Origin: Steroidobacteraceae bacterium
Lineage (GTDB): Bacteria; Pseudomonadota; Gammaproteobacteria; Steroidobacterales; Steroidobacteraceae
NCBI GenBank assembly: GCA_025458905.1
Contig: JALORN010000032.1
Span: 1-39,204, forward strand
DNA length: 39,204 nucleotides
Direction: 5' to 3'
Shown: in pieces, positions 1 through 7,880 of the stretch
Layout: each line of letters starts with the position of its first letter
Position numbering within the stretch: position 1 is the first letter of the stretch
Notes under the pieces: model-generated
Database searches by the model: none
Seen by the model: only the letters and a program-made list of their open reading frames with translations
What the model was told of the DNA's origin: nothing
Position numbers and translations under genes: made by a program

Positions 1-167
1 ACGCCACCGACAACGACACGCTGCTGCAGGCTCTGCCGGGCGTCGACGTCTTCGGCTTCGGCCTGCTGCCGCTGGGGCCAGCCGCGGGCGGCATCCTCGC
101 CAATGAACTCCGGTTCTCGGCGCCGATTCCGCGTGCCTACGGCCTGCGATTCACTTACGACTTCTGA
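1..167 (+). CDS. TonB-dependent receptor, C-terminal fragment (5' end outside window)
   Basis: The open frame enters at base 3 and ends at TGA 165-167. The 54 visible residues look like the last strands of an outer-membrane beta-barrel: they end in APIPRAYGLRFTYDF, with the terminal Phe typical of TonB-dependent receptors. They resemble the end of the next gene (PPIPRQYGVRVIYNF) and share the preceding D-T-L/M-L ... G-[VI]-D-V-F pattern, so this is probably a tandem paralogue. Substrate unknown. Confidence rests on this C-terminal similarity only; plug and signal peptide lie upstream of the window. Confidence 0.8.
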   Translation, partial: ATDNDTLLQALPGVDVFGFGLLPLGPAAGGILANELRFSAPIPRAYGLRFTYDF

Positions 168-178
168 TCTCGCGCGGT

Positions 179-203
179 GGGCCGGAGGTGCATCCTCCGG
201 CCC
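179..203 (+). other. Hairpin downstream of the receptor fragment
   Basis: A perfect 10-bp stem (GGGCCGGAGG with CCTCCGGCCC) closes a 5-nt loop, 11 nt after the stop of the first receptor. It has no T-tract of its own and lies directly before the terminator at 219-246, so it may support termination or protect the mRNA 3' end. Confidence 0.5.
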
Positions 204-218
204 GCCTCGTTGTCGCGC

Positions 219-246
219 AAGGCCGGGCCGAGCCCGGCCTTTTTCG
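219..246 (+). terminator. Rho-independent terminator between the two receptors
   Basis: A perfect 9-bp stem (AAGGCCGGG with CCCGGCCTT) around a 5-nt loop is followed at once by a run of T. It lies 50 nt after the stop of the first receptor and well before the start of the second. The two receptors therefore probably have separate transcripts. Confidence 0.85.
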
Positions 247-339
247 TTTTCCTGCCAGTTCCGAGTCTCCAGAAGCGCCGATCCTGGTTCATTGCGTGGG
301 TCGGCGCGACGACGGCTTCGCGGTCGCGACGCCGTCGCC

Positions 340-345
340 TACTAT
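340..345 (+). promoter_or_regulatory. Possible -10 element for the TonB-dependent receptor
   Basis: TACTAT lies about 70 nt before the ATG at 415 and after the upstream terminator. No good -35 is visible at the usual spacing, so this is only a candidate. Confidence 0.25.
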
Positions 346-414
346 CGGTGCCCAGGAGGGAAAGCGGCTCAGGGACGGGCCAGTGTTCACCGACACAAAC
401 AGGGGGTCCGTCCA

Positions 415-2940
415 ATGCGTTCGTCACTTCGGTCTCTGGGCCCGGCGCTGACCGTCGCCGGCGCCGTCGCCGCATCCTTGGCCGCCTCGGCGCCCGGCTG
501 GGCGCAGGGCAGCACCGAGTCCAGCCTCGGCCTCGAGGAGATCACCGTCACCGCTCGCAAGGTCGAAGAGAACCTGATGGAGGTTCCCCTCGCCGTCACC
601 ACCTTCAGCGAGAAGGACATCGAGGACGCCGGCATCAAGCAGCTCACCGACGTCATGCGCATGACGCCGAGCTTCAACTTCGTCAACCAGCAGGGCGGGT
701 CGGGCCGCAACGACCGCTCGGCCAACGCCTTGGTGTTCCGCGGCCTGTTCCTCGCCAACAACACTGGCCTGAATGCCGGCGGGCAGCTGTTCATCGACGG
801 CGCCCCGGTGCTCGGCGCACAGCCGCCGCCGATCATCGACGTGGCGCGCATCGAGGTGCTGAAGGGGCCCCAGAGCGCGTACTTCGGGCGTTCGACCTTC
901 GCCGGCGCCCTGAACTTCATCATGCAGGAGCCGGGCGAAGAATTCGGCGGCAAGCTCTGGCTCGAGACCTCGAGCGACGACTCGCACGACGCCAGCCTGA
1001 GCCTCGAGGGGCCGATCTCCGACACGCTCGCCGCGCGCGTCACGCTGCGCGACTTCAAGCGGGGCGGCTACTACCGAAACGCGGGCTTCACGGGCGGCGA
1101 GCTCGGCGAACAGACCACGCAGTCGGTCACCGGCTCGATCGTCTGGCGCCCGACCGAGAACCTGAAGGTCAAGTTCCACGGCGCCCTGTTCGAGGACGAC
1201 GACGGCGCGCCCGCGCAGGGCGCCCTCAAGTTCGACAACTTCAACGGCCGGGTCGACGCCAACGGCAACTGCGTGCCGTTCTCCCAGGCACCAGCCGGCA
1301 CGGCAGCGCTCGGCCAGACTGCGAACTCACGCGCATCCTTCGGCTACTTCTGCGGCACGATTCCGGCCCTGCGCGACCTGCCGGCCTCGATCCTCTCCGG
1401 CGACTACGACACGTCGCCGGTGCAGACCCAGAACGCGCTGTTCAACCCGAACCCCAACTGGCTGATCTTCGGCACCGGCTTCAAGCGCGATGCCGGCATC
1501 CGCCGCAGGGCCTCCCAGGCGGACCTGCGCATCGACTGGGAGTTCGGCGATGGCTACACGTTCTCGTCGCTGTCGGCGACCCACTTCGACAAGACGATGA
1601 CGCTGATCGACCTGAACTACCGCGACGGTCGCAACCGCCCGAACCCGCTGTTCGCCGCGTCGCCGGCGACGCGCGTGCCCTGGCTGCAGTTCCTGCTCGT
1701 CTCGCAGAATCGCCTCAAGGACTGGAGCCAGGAGCTGCGGGTGACCTCGCCCACCGACCGGCGCCTGCGCTGGACCCTGGGGGCGAACTACATCGAGCTG
1801 TTCTCGCCGGGCGGCCCGGTGTACGGCCTGACGACCTCCGGACCGCTGTTCACCGCGGCGCTCACCCGTAACGAAGCGACTACGCCCGCAGCCTTCGGTG
1901 GCGTGTACTTCGACATCACCGAGAAGCTGACCCTGAGCGCGGAGGCCCGCTATCAGGAAGACGAGCTGACGCAGACGCCGGTCGTCGGCACCAATGGCCA
2001 GCCCGTGTCGGGCGCCGCCGCGACCGTGCTGCAGAAGACCTTCACCAGCTTCGCGCCGCGCGTCTCGCTCGACTGGAGGTACGCGGAGGACTCGACGCTG
2101 TACGCCACCTACTCCAAGGGCATCCGCCCCGGCGGCTTCAACGCCGCGCTCGTCACCTCGACGCCGGCCACGATCGCCCAGCTGCAGGCGATCGTGCCGA
2201 ACGCCGGCGTGGCGTTCGACGAGGAGGAACTCGAGAACATCGAGGTAGGCCTCAAGTCGACGTGGCTGGACGGGCGCGCCCGCACCCAGCTGACGATCTT
2301 CAAGAACGAGTGGAAGAACGGCCAGGTCGCGAACTCGGTCCCGGTGGTCGCGCCCGGCGGCGTCGCCAACCTGATCACCCTGACCGTCAACAATGGCACC
2401 GCGGACCTGCAGGGCGTCGAGTTCGAGGGCGAGATCCGCGCCACCGAGAACCTGCGGCTGATGGGCACCTTCGGCTACAACGACAGCGAGGTGAAGACCT
2501 TCGGCGTCGGGCCGGGCGGCCTGCCTAGCTGCGCCGACTGCAATCTGGTCTACGGCAGCTTCGACGGCGTGCTCGGCAACCAGCTGCCGACCGTGCCCAA
2601 GATCACCTGGAGCCTGACCGCCGACTATTCACGCCGGCTCAACGAGTCGCTCGACTGGTACAGCCGCGTCGACTACACGCACCAGGGCGCCAAGTACACC
2701 GACTTCGCCAACGCCACCGAGGTCGGCGCGAACGGCATCGGCAACCTGCGCATCGGCGTGCGCAACGAAAAGTTCTCGGCCGAGGCCTTCGTGACCAACT
2801 TCACCGACGAGGACACGATGCTCTCCGCGCTGCTGGGCATCGACGTCTTCACCTTCCTCGTGCCGCCGAACCGCAACGAGGTGCGCTTCTCGCCGCCGAT
2901 CCCGCGGCAGTACGGGGTGCGGGTGATCTACAACTTCTGA
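415..2940 (+). CDS. TonB-dependent outer-membrane receptor
   Basis: An 841-residue outer-membrane receptor. Start 415 was chosen because an AGGGGG ribosome site lies 8 nt upstream and the product then begins with a clean signal peptide of about 31 residues (MRSSLRSL ... APGWAQ). The frame is open further upstream, but that stretch has no signal and runs through the terminator. A TonB-box-like LEEITVTARK follows the signal. The plug domain comes next (VPLAVTTFSEKDI, then a DGAPVLG-type strand and VARIEVLKGPQSAYFGR), and then a beta-barrel ending in VIYNF. The plug sequence is the style seen in receptors for organic molecules and siderophores in environmental proteobacteria. Substrate is not predictable. 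Length is normal for the family. Confidence 0.93.
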   Translation: MRSSLRSLGPALTVAGAVAASLAASAPGWAQGSTESSLGLEEITVTARKVEENLMEVPLAVTTFSEKDIEDAGIKQLTDVMRMTPSFNFVNQQGGSGRNDRSANALVFRGLFLANNTGLNAGGQLFIDGAPVLGAQPPPIIDVARIEVLKGPQSAYFGRSTFAGALNFIMQEPGEEFGGKLWLETSSDDSHDASLSLEGPISDTLAARVTLRDFKRGGYYRNAGFTGGELGEQTTQSVTGSIVWRPTENLKVKFHGALFEDDDGAPAQGALKFDNFNGRVDANGNCVPFSQAPAGTAALGQTANSRASFGYFCGTIPALRDLPASILSGDYDTSPVQTQNALFNPNPNWLIFGTGFKRDAGIRRRASQADLRIDWEFGDGYTFSSLSATHFDKTMTLIDLNYRDGRNRPNPLFAASPATRVPWLQFLLVSQNRLKDWSQELRVTSPTDRRLRWTLGANYIELFSPGGPVYGLTTSGPLFTAALTRNEATTPAAFGGVYFDITEKLTLSAEARYQEDELTQTPVVGTNGQPVSGAAATVLQKTFTSFAPRVSLDWRYAEDSTLYATYSKGIRPGGFNAALVTSTPATIAQLQAIVPNAGVAFDEEELENIEVGLKSTWLDGRARTQLTIFKNEWKNGQVANSVPVVAPGGVANLITLTVNNGTADLQGVEFEGEIRATENLRLMGTFGYNDSEVKTFGVGPGGLPSCADCNLVYGSFDGVLGNQLPTVPKITWSLTADYSRRLNESLDWYSRVDYTHQGAKYTDFANATEVGANGIGNLRIGVRNEKFSAEAFVTNFTDEDTMLSALLGIDVFTFLVPPNRNEVRFSPPIPRQYGVRVIYNF

Positions 2941-2960
2941 TCCCGTGGCTTCACCGTTGT

Positions 2961-2992
2961 CCGCCGTCGCCTCCCCAGCGGGGCGACGGCGG
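2961..2992. terminator. Hairpin between convergent genes
   Basis: A 9-bp outer stem (CCGCCGTCG with CGACGGCGG) and a 4-bp inner CCCC/GGGG stem are separated by a 3-nt bulge. It sits between the receptor stop (2940) and the stop of the cupin gene (3026), so it could end transcripts from both sides. There is no T-tract on either strand. Confidence 0.45.
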
Positions 2993-3025
2993 GCGCGGCT
3001 GCCAGACGTCGCGTGGCCGGCCGAG

Positions 3026-3391
3026 CTACCTGAATTCGCCCTTGTCGGGCAAGGCCACGTGCAGCGCATGGCAGGGCTCGAGCCCGACGAACTGCGTGAT
3101 GTGGCCCTGGCCGGTGGTGTCCCACATCGTCAGCATGTCGCCGCGGGTGAAGTAGCGGGTCTCGCCGTTGCTGACGGTCACGTTCATCTGGCCGGAGAAC
3201 ACGGCGACGAACATCAGCGCAGGGGCGCGCTGGAAGTCGACGTAGTGGCCGGGCTGGGAAAGCGTCATCTTCCACCAGAGCACCTTCTGGTTCCTGGAGG
3301 AGATGCGCTGCGCGGTGCCGTACTGCGGCAGGTCCACGTCGCGGAAGAACGAGTGGCCCTGCTCGTCGACGTCGATGTTCACGAACTTCAT
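3026..3391 (-). CDS. Small single-domain cupin-like protein
   Basis: A 121-residue protein without signal peptide or membrane segment. Strand-rich text with a SGQMNVTVSNGE turn followed by RGDMLTMWD has the rhythm of a cupin (RmlC-like barrel). The usual HxH-E metal-ligand set of the first cupin motif is not evident, so it may bind a ligand or partner rather than act as a metalloenzyme. It resembles the protein at 3405-3794 (both begin MK, contain a [ED]V[DE][IL]P strand and a SGQ-turn), suggesting gene duplication. It is the last gene of the minus-strand operon, 13 nt after its paralogue. Function unknown. Confidence 0.72.
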   Translation of the reverse strand: MKFVNIDVDEQGHSFFRDVDLPQYGTAQRISSRNQKVLWWKMTLSQPGHYVDFQRAPALMFVAVFSGQMNVTVSNGETRYFTRGDMLTMWDTTGQGHITQFVGLEPCHALHVALPDKGEFR

Positions 3392-3404
3392 CGGTTCGCC
3401 CCCG

Positions 3405-3794
3405 TCACTTCTTCAGCTCGTAGAACTCGGTGCCCGGGAAGGTCAGGCTGAGGGTGATCACCGGCTCGCGGCTGCGCGCGAACGAGGAATGGTGCAGCGC
3501 GAGGCCGTGGACGTAGACGCCCTCGCCGGTCGAGGAGCGGCGCACCTCGCCGCTCTGCAGGATGTTCTCGAGTTGCCCCGACATCGCCCAGACCATGCGC
3601 GGCTGGTTGGTCAGGTGCATCTCCTCGGGCCCGCCGCCGACCGGCTCGCCGACCTGGTTCAGCGAGATGCCCCAGTAGGCGCCGTCCTGCTTCTCGGTCT
3701 CGGCGTGCAGCGGCGTGACCTGCTTGAACGGGATCTCGACCTCGGCCCAGGCCGAGCGGCCGTTCTGGTCCATCCCGAAGGCCTTCATCTTCAT
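3405..3794 (-). CDS. Small cupin-like protein, paralogue of the downstream gene
   Basis: A 129-residue protein with no export signal. The ATG at 3794 overlaps the stop of the preceding two-cupin gene in an ATGA arrangement, so translation is probably coupled. An in-frame ATG two codons later (MKAFGMD) is an alternative start. The region MVWAMSGQLENILQSGEV followed by GEGVYVHGLALHHSSF reads as a cupin barrel. The HH pair could ligate metal, but the full cupin motif is not recognisable. It aligns with the protein at 3026-3391 along most of its length. Function unknown; the context is a HiPIP/beta-propeller/cupin operon. Confidence 0.72.
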   Translation of the reverse strand: MKMKAFGMDQNGRSAWAEVEIPFKQVTPLHAETEKQDGAYWGISLNQVGEPVGGGPEEMHLTNQPRMVWAMSGQLENILQSGEVRRSSTGEGVYVHGLALHHSSFARSREPVITLSLTFPGTEFYELKK

Positions 3795-4729
3795 CGCGGG
3801 GTCTCCCTCGAAGCTGCGGCCGGCGGCGGCACGAACGGCGGCACGCGGTTGGCGAAGGGGGCGTTGGTCGCCACGAAAGAGGCGTCCTCGAGCACGACCC
3901 AGTGCGTGGCCTTGCCCGCCTCCTCGCGCAGCGCGTCGCCGGCGGCGACCACCTTCACCTCGTCGCCGACGGTGATCTGCATCCGTCCCGACAGCATGTA
4001 GACCAGCACGTCGACGTCCGGCGTGACCGGGGCGGTGCGGCCCTTGCCGGTGAGGCGCGCGACGCGGATCGAGTTGCCGTCGAAGGCATGGCGCTTGACG
4101 CTGACCCGCGTGCCGTCGAGGCCGCCCTTGTCGCCGGTGACCGGCACGGCCTTGACGTCCTTGCCGCGCACCAGCGCGGCCCGCGCGGCGGGCTGGGTGC
4201 CGCGCACCGTGTAGAGCAGGATCGTCGTGTCCTCGGCCTTGCCCGGCCGGCTTTGCAGCACGCCGCTGGGCAGGTTGACGACGTCGCCGGCGAAGATCTC
4301 GGTCGGCACGCCGCCGACCCCGACGATCGCCGAGCCCTCGACGACGTAGAGCTGCGTCTCGGACGTGACCTGGTGCAGCACGCCGCCGCTCGCCTTGCGG
4401 AACTCGAGCACGCGGACCTGCCCGCTCGGGAAGTGGAAGCTGCGCGAGTCGTAGCGCGCCGCCTCGGGGGGTGCGCGCCCAATTTCCTTCTCGCCCGCGG
4501 CGATCAGCACGCGTGAGCCGGTCTGCTCGCCCTGGCCTTTCTGCTCGACCTTCCACTCGGCCATCGGCACCCTCGGCACGTCCTTCGCGAAGATGACGTT
4601 GGATGCCAGCGAGACGGGCGGCGCGGGATGAACGAGCGGCGCGGGTGACGCCATCGGCGACTGGGCAAGGGCCAGGGGTGCCACGCCCAGGGCCGCGGCG
4701 GCCATCGCGACGAGCAGGCTGCGGATCAT
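3791..4729 (-). CDS. Exported two-domain cupin protein
   Basis: A 312-residue protein. Start 4729 gives a clear signal peptide (MIRSLLVAMAAAALGVAPLALAQ) and has a GGGGAA ribosome site; the open frame continues upstream without signal-like sequence. Two cupin-like barrels follow. The first spans about residues 95-175, with GGVLHQVTSETQLYVVEG and then GDVVNLPSG. The second spans about 205-285, with VLVYMLSGRMQITVGDE and then AAGDALREEAGKATHW. The first keeps a lone His119 and Glu124; the second has no His at the usual positions. Classical metal-dependent dioxygenase activity is therefore doubtful. Likely periplasmic. It starts 25 nt after the beta-propeller gene and overlaps the next small cupin by 4 nt. 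Confidence 0.82.
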   Translation of the reverse strand: MIRSLLVAMAAAALGVAPLALAQSPMASPAPLVHPAPPVSLASNVIFAKDVPRVPMAEWKVEQKGQGEQTGSRVLIAAGEKEIGRAPPEAARYDSRSFHFPSGQVRVLEFRKASGGVLHQVTSETQLYVVEGSAIVGVGGVPTEIFAGDVVNLPSGVLQSRPGKAEDTTILLYTVRGTQPAARAALVRGKDVKAVPVTGDKGGLDGTRVSVKRHAFDGNSIRVARLTGKGRTAPVTPDVDVLVYMLSGRMQITVGDEVKVVAAGDALREEAGKATHWVVLEDASFVATNAPFANRVPPFVPPPAAASRETPR

Positions 4730-4754
4730 CGGAGTTCCCCCTTCGCGGCGCGCG

Positions 4755-6491
4755 CTACCGCGGCACGATGCGCACGATCGAGTTGTCGTTGGGACAGCTG
4801 ACGTAGACCGCGCCGTCGGGCCCGACTGCCACCCCGCCATTGGTGTCCCGGGGCAAGTCTAGTCCTTCGAGCGACAGGGCCAAGCCGCTCGCCAGCAAGG
4901 TTCGGCGGCTGGAACGCGGATCGATGGCGAGCACCTCGCCGGTGTCGGGCTCGGCGACGACGATCCTGCCGTCCGCGAGGCGCGCCAGCGCCGTCGGGCG
5001 CTGCAATCCTTCGACGACGGTGCGGCGCGAGCCGTCGGTGAGCGCGACGCGCGAGACGCGTGCGCCGCGCGCTTCCGCCACCAGGACGGCGGCGGCGCCG
5101 TCCCAGGCGAGCGCCAGTGGCTGCTCGAGGCCCGCGACGATCGGGCGCACGCCCGAGGCTGAGACCCGCAGCAGCCGGCCGCCCGCGGCATCGGCGACGA
5201 TCACCTCGCCGTCGCGTGCGAGCAGGATGCCGCGCGGCGCGCCGAGATCCTTCGCGTCGACGAGCAGCTGGTCGCTGCGCCGGTCGAGCACCCGCACGCG
5301 CCCGGTGCCCTCCCAGCTCCAGGCGATGAAGCGCTCGTCGGCCGCCACCGCCGAGGAGGCGCCACGATTGGCGGCCCAGTGCGGGCGCGTCAGGCGGCCG
5401 TTGGCAGGGTCGACCCAGCGATAGCCGAAAGGGTCCGCGGCAAGCAGCGTCGGCACCCCGTCGAGCGGCGCGAACGCGAGGCCGAGCGGCATCGCGAACG
5501 AGGCAGGCACGACGTCCCGGCTGCGCCCGCTGCGCGGGTCGATCGCGGTGACGCTGCTGTCGGCCACGTTGCTGACGTAGAGCATGCCGTCGCGGTCGAT
5601 CGCGATGCTGTCGATCGGCTCGCGCACGCGCGTCAGGATCCGCGGACGCCCGTCGGCCTTCGGGGTCGTCCAGACGTCGCCGGTGAGGTAGTCGACGTGC
5701 CACAGGTCGCCGTTGGGCGCGACCCGCACCGCAGCGGGCGCGCCGACGCCGCTGGCGATCGTGGTCGACTCGCCGCTCGCGACGTCGATCGCGACCAGGC
5801 GATCGGTGCCGAACTGCGGCGCATAGAGCCGACCGTCCGGCCCGAACGCGAAGCCGTTCAGCCGCCCGCGGCCCGACAGCACCTTGCGTGGCGCACGCCC
5901 GCCGGCGAGGTCGATCTCCCACAGCGTGTCGTCCCCGGCGCCGACCTGGGCGGTGTAGAGGCGACCGTCGGCGCTGAAGGCGACCGGGTTGACCCGAGGT
6001 GCATCCGGCAGGGCGACCTGCGGCCGTCCGCCGGGGCGCTGGTAGCGCAGCTCGCCGGTGCGCTGCGCGGTCCAGGCGATCACGCCCTCGACCGGCGTGC
6101 CCTTGGGGCCGACGGCGACGTCGTCAGCCTCGCCTTCCGGTGGGCCCACCGCCACCGTGACCGCGCCGCTGCGCACGTCGATCCGGTAGACCGAGAGGCC
6201 GTGGATGCTGGTACCGAGCAGGCTGCCATCGAGGTCGAAGTTGATGCCCTCGATGCCGTGCATCACGGCCGGCGGGACCAGCACGTCGAGACGGCGCGCA
6301 CCGGGGCCGGGCCGTGGCCGCCCGCGCGGGCGCTCGCCGGCCCGGGCCTCGGCGGCGGGCGAGTCCGCAGCCGCGGTGGCTGCCCCGACGTCGAAGCCGA
6401 TGCCCAGGAGGATGACGCCGAGGGCCGAGGCCCATGCGACGCGCGCGGCACCCCGGCGGCGGAGGCTCGCGACGCGCATCAGCCGGCCCAT
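4755..6491 (-). CDS. Membrane-anchored or exported beta-propeller (NHL/SMP-30-like) protein
   Basis: A 578-residue protein. The N-terminus (MGRLMRVASLRRRGAARVAW, then hydrophobic ASALGVILLGIGF) is a signal peptide or anchor, followed by a Pro/Arg/Gly-rich linker to about residue 70. The rest is a chain of repeats of about 40-45 residues of the type D[GR]RLY-x5-G-x2-L-x-x-ID, for example FSADGRLYTAQVG, FGPDGRLYAPQFG, VAPNGDLWHVDY, IDRDGMLYVSNV and VGPDGAVYVSCP. That is the signature of NHL or gluconolactonase-type beta-propellers. The start follows the HiPIP stop by 13 nt; an ATG four codons later (6479) is an alternative. No catalytic set could be assigned. It may bind a ligand, or act on one in the periplasm. 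Confidence 0.8.
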   Translation of the reverse strand: MGRLMRVASLRRRGAARVAWASALGVILLGIGFDVGAATAAADSPAAEARAGERPRGRPRPGPGARRLDVLVPPAVMHGIEGINFDLDGSLLGTSIHGLSVYRIDVRSGAVTVAVGPPEGEADDVAVGPKGTPVEGVIAWTAQRTGELRYQRPGGRPQVALPDAPRVNPVAFSADGRLYTAQVGAGDDTLWEIDLAGGRAPRKVLSGRGRLNGFAFGPDGRLYAPQFGTDRLVAIDVASGESTTIASGVGAPAAVRVAPNGDLWHVDYLTGDVWTTPKADGRPRILTRVREPIDSIAIDRDGMLYVSNVADSSVTAIDPRSGRSRDVVPASFAMPLGLAFAPLDGVPTLLAADPFGYRWVDPANGRLTRPHWAANRGASSAVAADERFIAWSWEGTGRVRVLDRRSDQLLVDAKDLGAPRGILLARDGEVIVADAAGGRLLRVSASGVRPIVAGLEQPLALAWDGAAAVLVAEARGARVSRVALTDGSRRTVVEGLQRPTALARLADGRIVVAEPDTGEVLAIDPRSSRRTLLASGLALSLEGLDLPRDTNGGVAVGPDGAVYVSCPNDNSIVRIVPR

Positions 6492-6504
6492 CGGGCTGCC
6501 GCGT

Positions 6505-6840
6505 TCAGGCGGGCTTCGCGGCCCAGGAGTCGCAGCGACCGCCGGCGTTCGCCGGCCCGCCGGTGAAGATCTCACAGGTGCCGCACGGGCCCTCACCAGC
6601 CGTGAAGAACGAGCAGCCGGCGCAGGTCTCGGCGGGCTTCTGCGACTGCTCGACGTAGTTCATCGACTTGCGCAGGCTCTGCTCGGAAGCCGTGAGGCTG
6701 TCGAGGTCGACGCAGCCACCGGCCGACGCGGCGCCGCCGGACGGCTTCTGGCCACAGGCCTGCAACGCGGCGGCGGTCGCGCCGACCACGGTGACCTGCA
6801 GACCGTACTTCAGGAACGAACGACGAGAACCGACGGCCAT
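6505..6840 (-). CDS. High-potential iron-sulfur protein (HiPIP), Tat-exported
   Basis: A 111-residue protein. Start 6840 has a strong GGGAGGGAG ribosome site. The N-terminus carries a twin-arginine motif (SRRSFLK, residues 5-11) and a hydrophobic stretch ending ALQAC at Cys29. The C-terminal half has the HiPIP ligand set for one [4Fe-4S] cluster: Cys73-x2-Cys76-x12-Cys89-x13-Cys103, in CAGCSFF ... GTCEIF ... GRCDSW. HiPIPs are small periplasmic electron carriers feeding reaction centres or terminal oxidases, or serving periplasmic redox enzymes. Cys43 and Cys86 are extra. Cys29 sits in a weak lipobox (LQAC), so the protein could be membrane-tethered. It leads an apparent operon with the beta-propeller and cupin genes. 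Confidence 0.93.
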   Translation of the reverse strand: MAVGSRRSFLKYGLQVTVVGATAAALQACGQKPSGGAASAGGCVDLDSLTASEQSLRKSMNYVEQSQKPAETCAGCSFFTAGEGPCGTCEIFTGGPANAGGRCDSWAAKPA

Positions 6841-6920
6841 CGCATCTCCCTCCCTAGGGTGACCCCAGCGTCGCCGCAGGCGCGCAGGAAGGCAAGCGCG
6901 GCGCGAGGCCGTGACCGGCC

Positions 6921-6938
6921 GGGCCGCCTGATCGGCCC
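6921..6938 (-). terminator. Weak hairpin between the SDR gene and HiPIP
   Basis: GGGCCG and CGGCCC pair around a 6-nt loop about 40 nt after the SDR stop. There is no T-tract on the minus strand. It could partly separate the SDR pair from the HiPIP operon, but random GC-rich pairing is also possible. Confidence 0.22.
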
Positions 6939-6976
6939 GCGGGTTCACACTTCTCTACAAGTGCGGCGTCGCGGCG

Positions 6977-7873
6977 CTACATGATCCGCGGGGCGACACC
7001 CTGCGGTTGCATCGCCTTGGCCAAAGCGACCTCGGGCGGGGCCTCCGGGTCCCAGTCCTTGCCGACGATGCGGCGGCCATTGAACGCCGCGGATTCGTCG
7101 GCGCAGAGCCACAGCGTCGGCGGCACGATGACCTCGGCCGGGAGGATGCCGCCGATCCGGCCCTCGTCGCCGGTCGGCCCCTTGCCGGCGCGGAAGCCGG
7201 CCTGTGCGCGCGTCCCGACGCCGGTGCCACCGATCAGCGCCGTGTCCGCCGGGCCGCCGGGGAGCAGCACGTTGGCGGTGACGCCCGTGCCCGCGAGATC
7301 CTTGGCCCACATCACCGTCGCGGCCTCGAGGCCGGCCTTGGTGGCGCCGTAGGCCGCGAGTCCCTGCATCACCATCGTCGGGTGCGAGGTCGAGAGGTTG
7401 ACGATGCGCCCGAAGCCGCGCTCGATCATGCCGGGGACCACGGCGCGTGCCATCAGGAACGCACCGATGAGGTTGGTCTCGACCATGCGCCGGAAGGCCT
7501 GCGGCGGTGCGGTCCAGAACTTGGGCAGCGCCAGGTAGTAATTCGCGTCGGCCTCGGTCGGCCCGCGGGCGGCATTGTTGACCAGCGCGTCGATGCGGCC
7601 GAACTCCTGGATCGCGCGCGCCGCGGTGGCTTCGCAGTCGGCCTCGCGCGAGACGTCGGCGAGCATGCCGACGAAACGCCCGCCGCGCCCCGCGGCGCGG
7701 GCGGCGGCCTCGACCTCGGCGCCGGTGGCGTCGAGCTCGGCGCGGTTGCGCGCCGAGGTGCCGAGGACCTGGGCGCCCTGCTCCGCGAGCGCCAGCGACA
7801 TCAGGCGGCCGAAGCCGCGGCCGGCGCCGGTGACGAGGACGACGCGACCGCGGAGCGAGGGGTAGACGTGCAT
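6977..7873 (-). CDS. Short-chain dehydrogenase/reductase (SDR)
   Basis: A 298-residue SDR. The Rossmann motif is TGAGRGFG at residues 15-22, NNA is at 99-101, and the catalytic set is Ser161 or Ser163, Tyr175 and Lys179 (YGATK). It is longer than classical SDRs, with an insert around residues 104-125 (TEADANYYLALPKFW) and a C-terminal extension, so the substrate is probably not a simple acyl-ACP. Start 7873 lies 7 nt after the stop of the other SDR gene; a start at 7909 would add 12 residues overlapping that gene. NAD(P)-dependent oxidation or reduction of an alcohol/ketone is expected; substrate unknown. Confidence 0.9.
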   Translation of the reverse strand: MHVYPSLRGRVVLVTGAGRGFGRLMSLALAEQGAQVLGTSARNRAELDATGAEVEAAARAAGRGGRFVGMLADVSREADCEATAARAIQEFGRIDALVNNAARGPTEADANYYLALPKFWTAPPQAFRRMVETNLIGAFLMARAVVPGMIERGFGRIVNLSTSHPTMVMQGLAAYGATKAGLEAATVMWAKDLAGTGVTANVLLPGGPADTALIGGTGVGTRAQAGFRAGKGPTGDEGRIGGILPAEVIVPPTLWLCADESAAFNGRRIVGKDWDPEAPPEVALAKAMQPQGVAPRIM

Positions 7874-7880
7874 CCGCGGA

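Noticed and set aside
103..414. N-terminal extension of the TonB-dependent receptor to an ATG at 103
   Set aside because: It would start inside the previous receptor and run through a terminator, and it hides the signal peptide that begins at 415.
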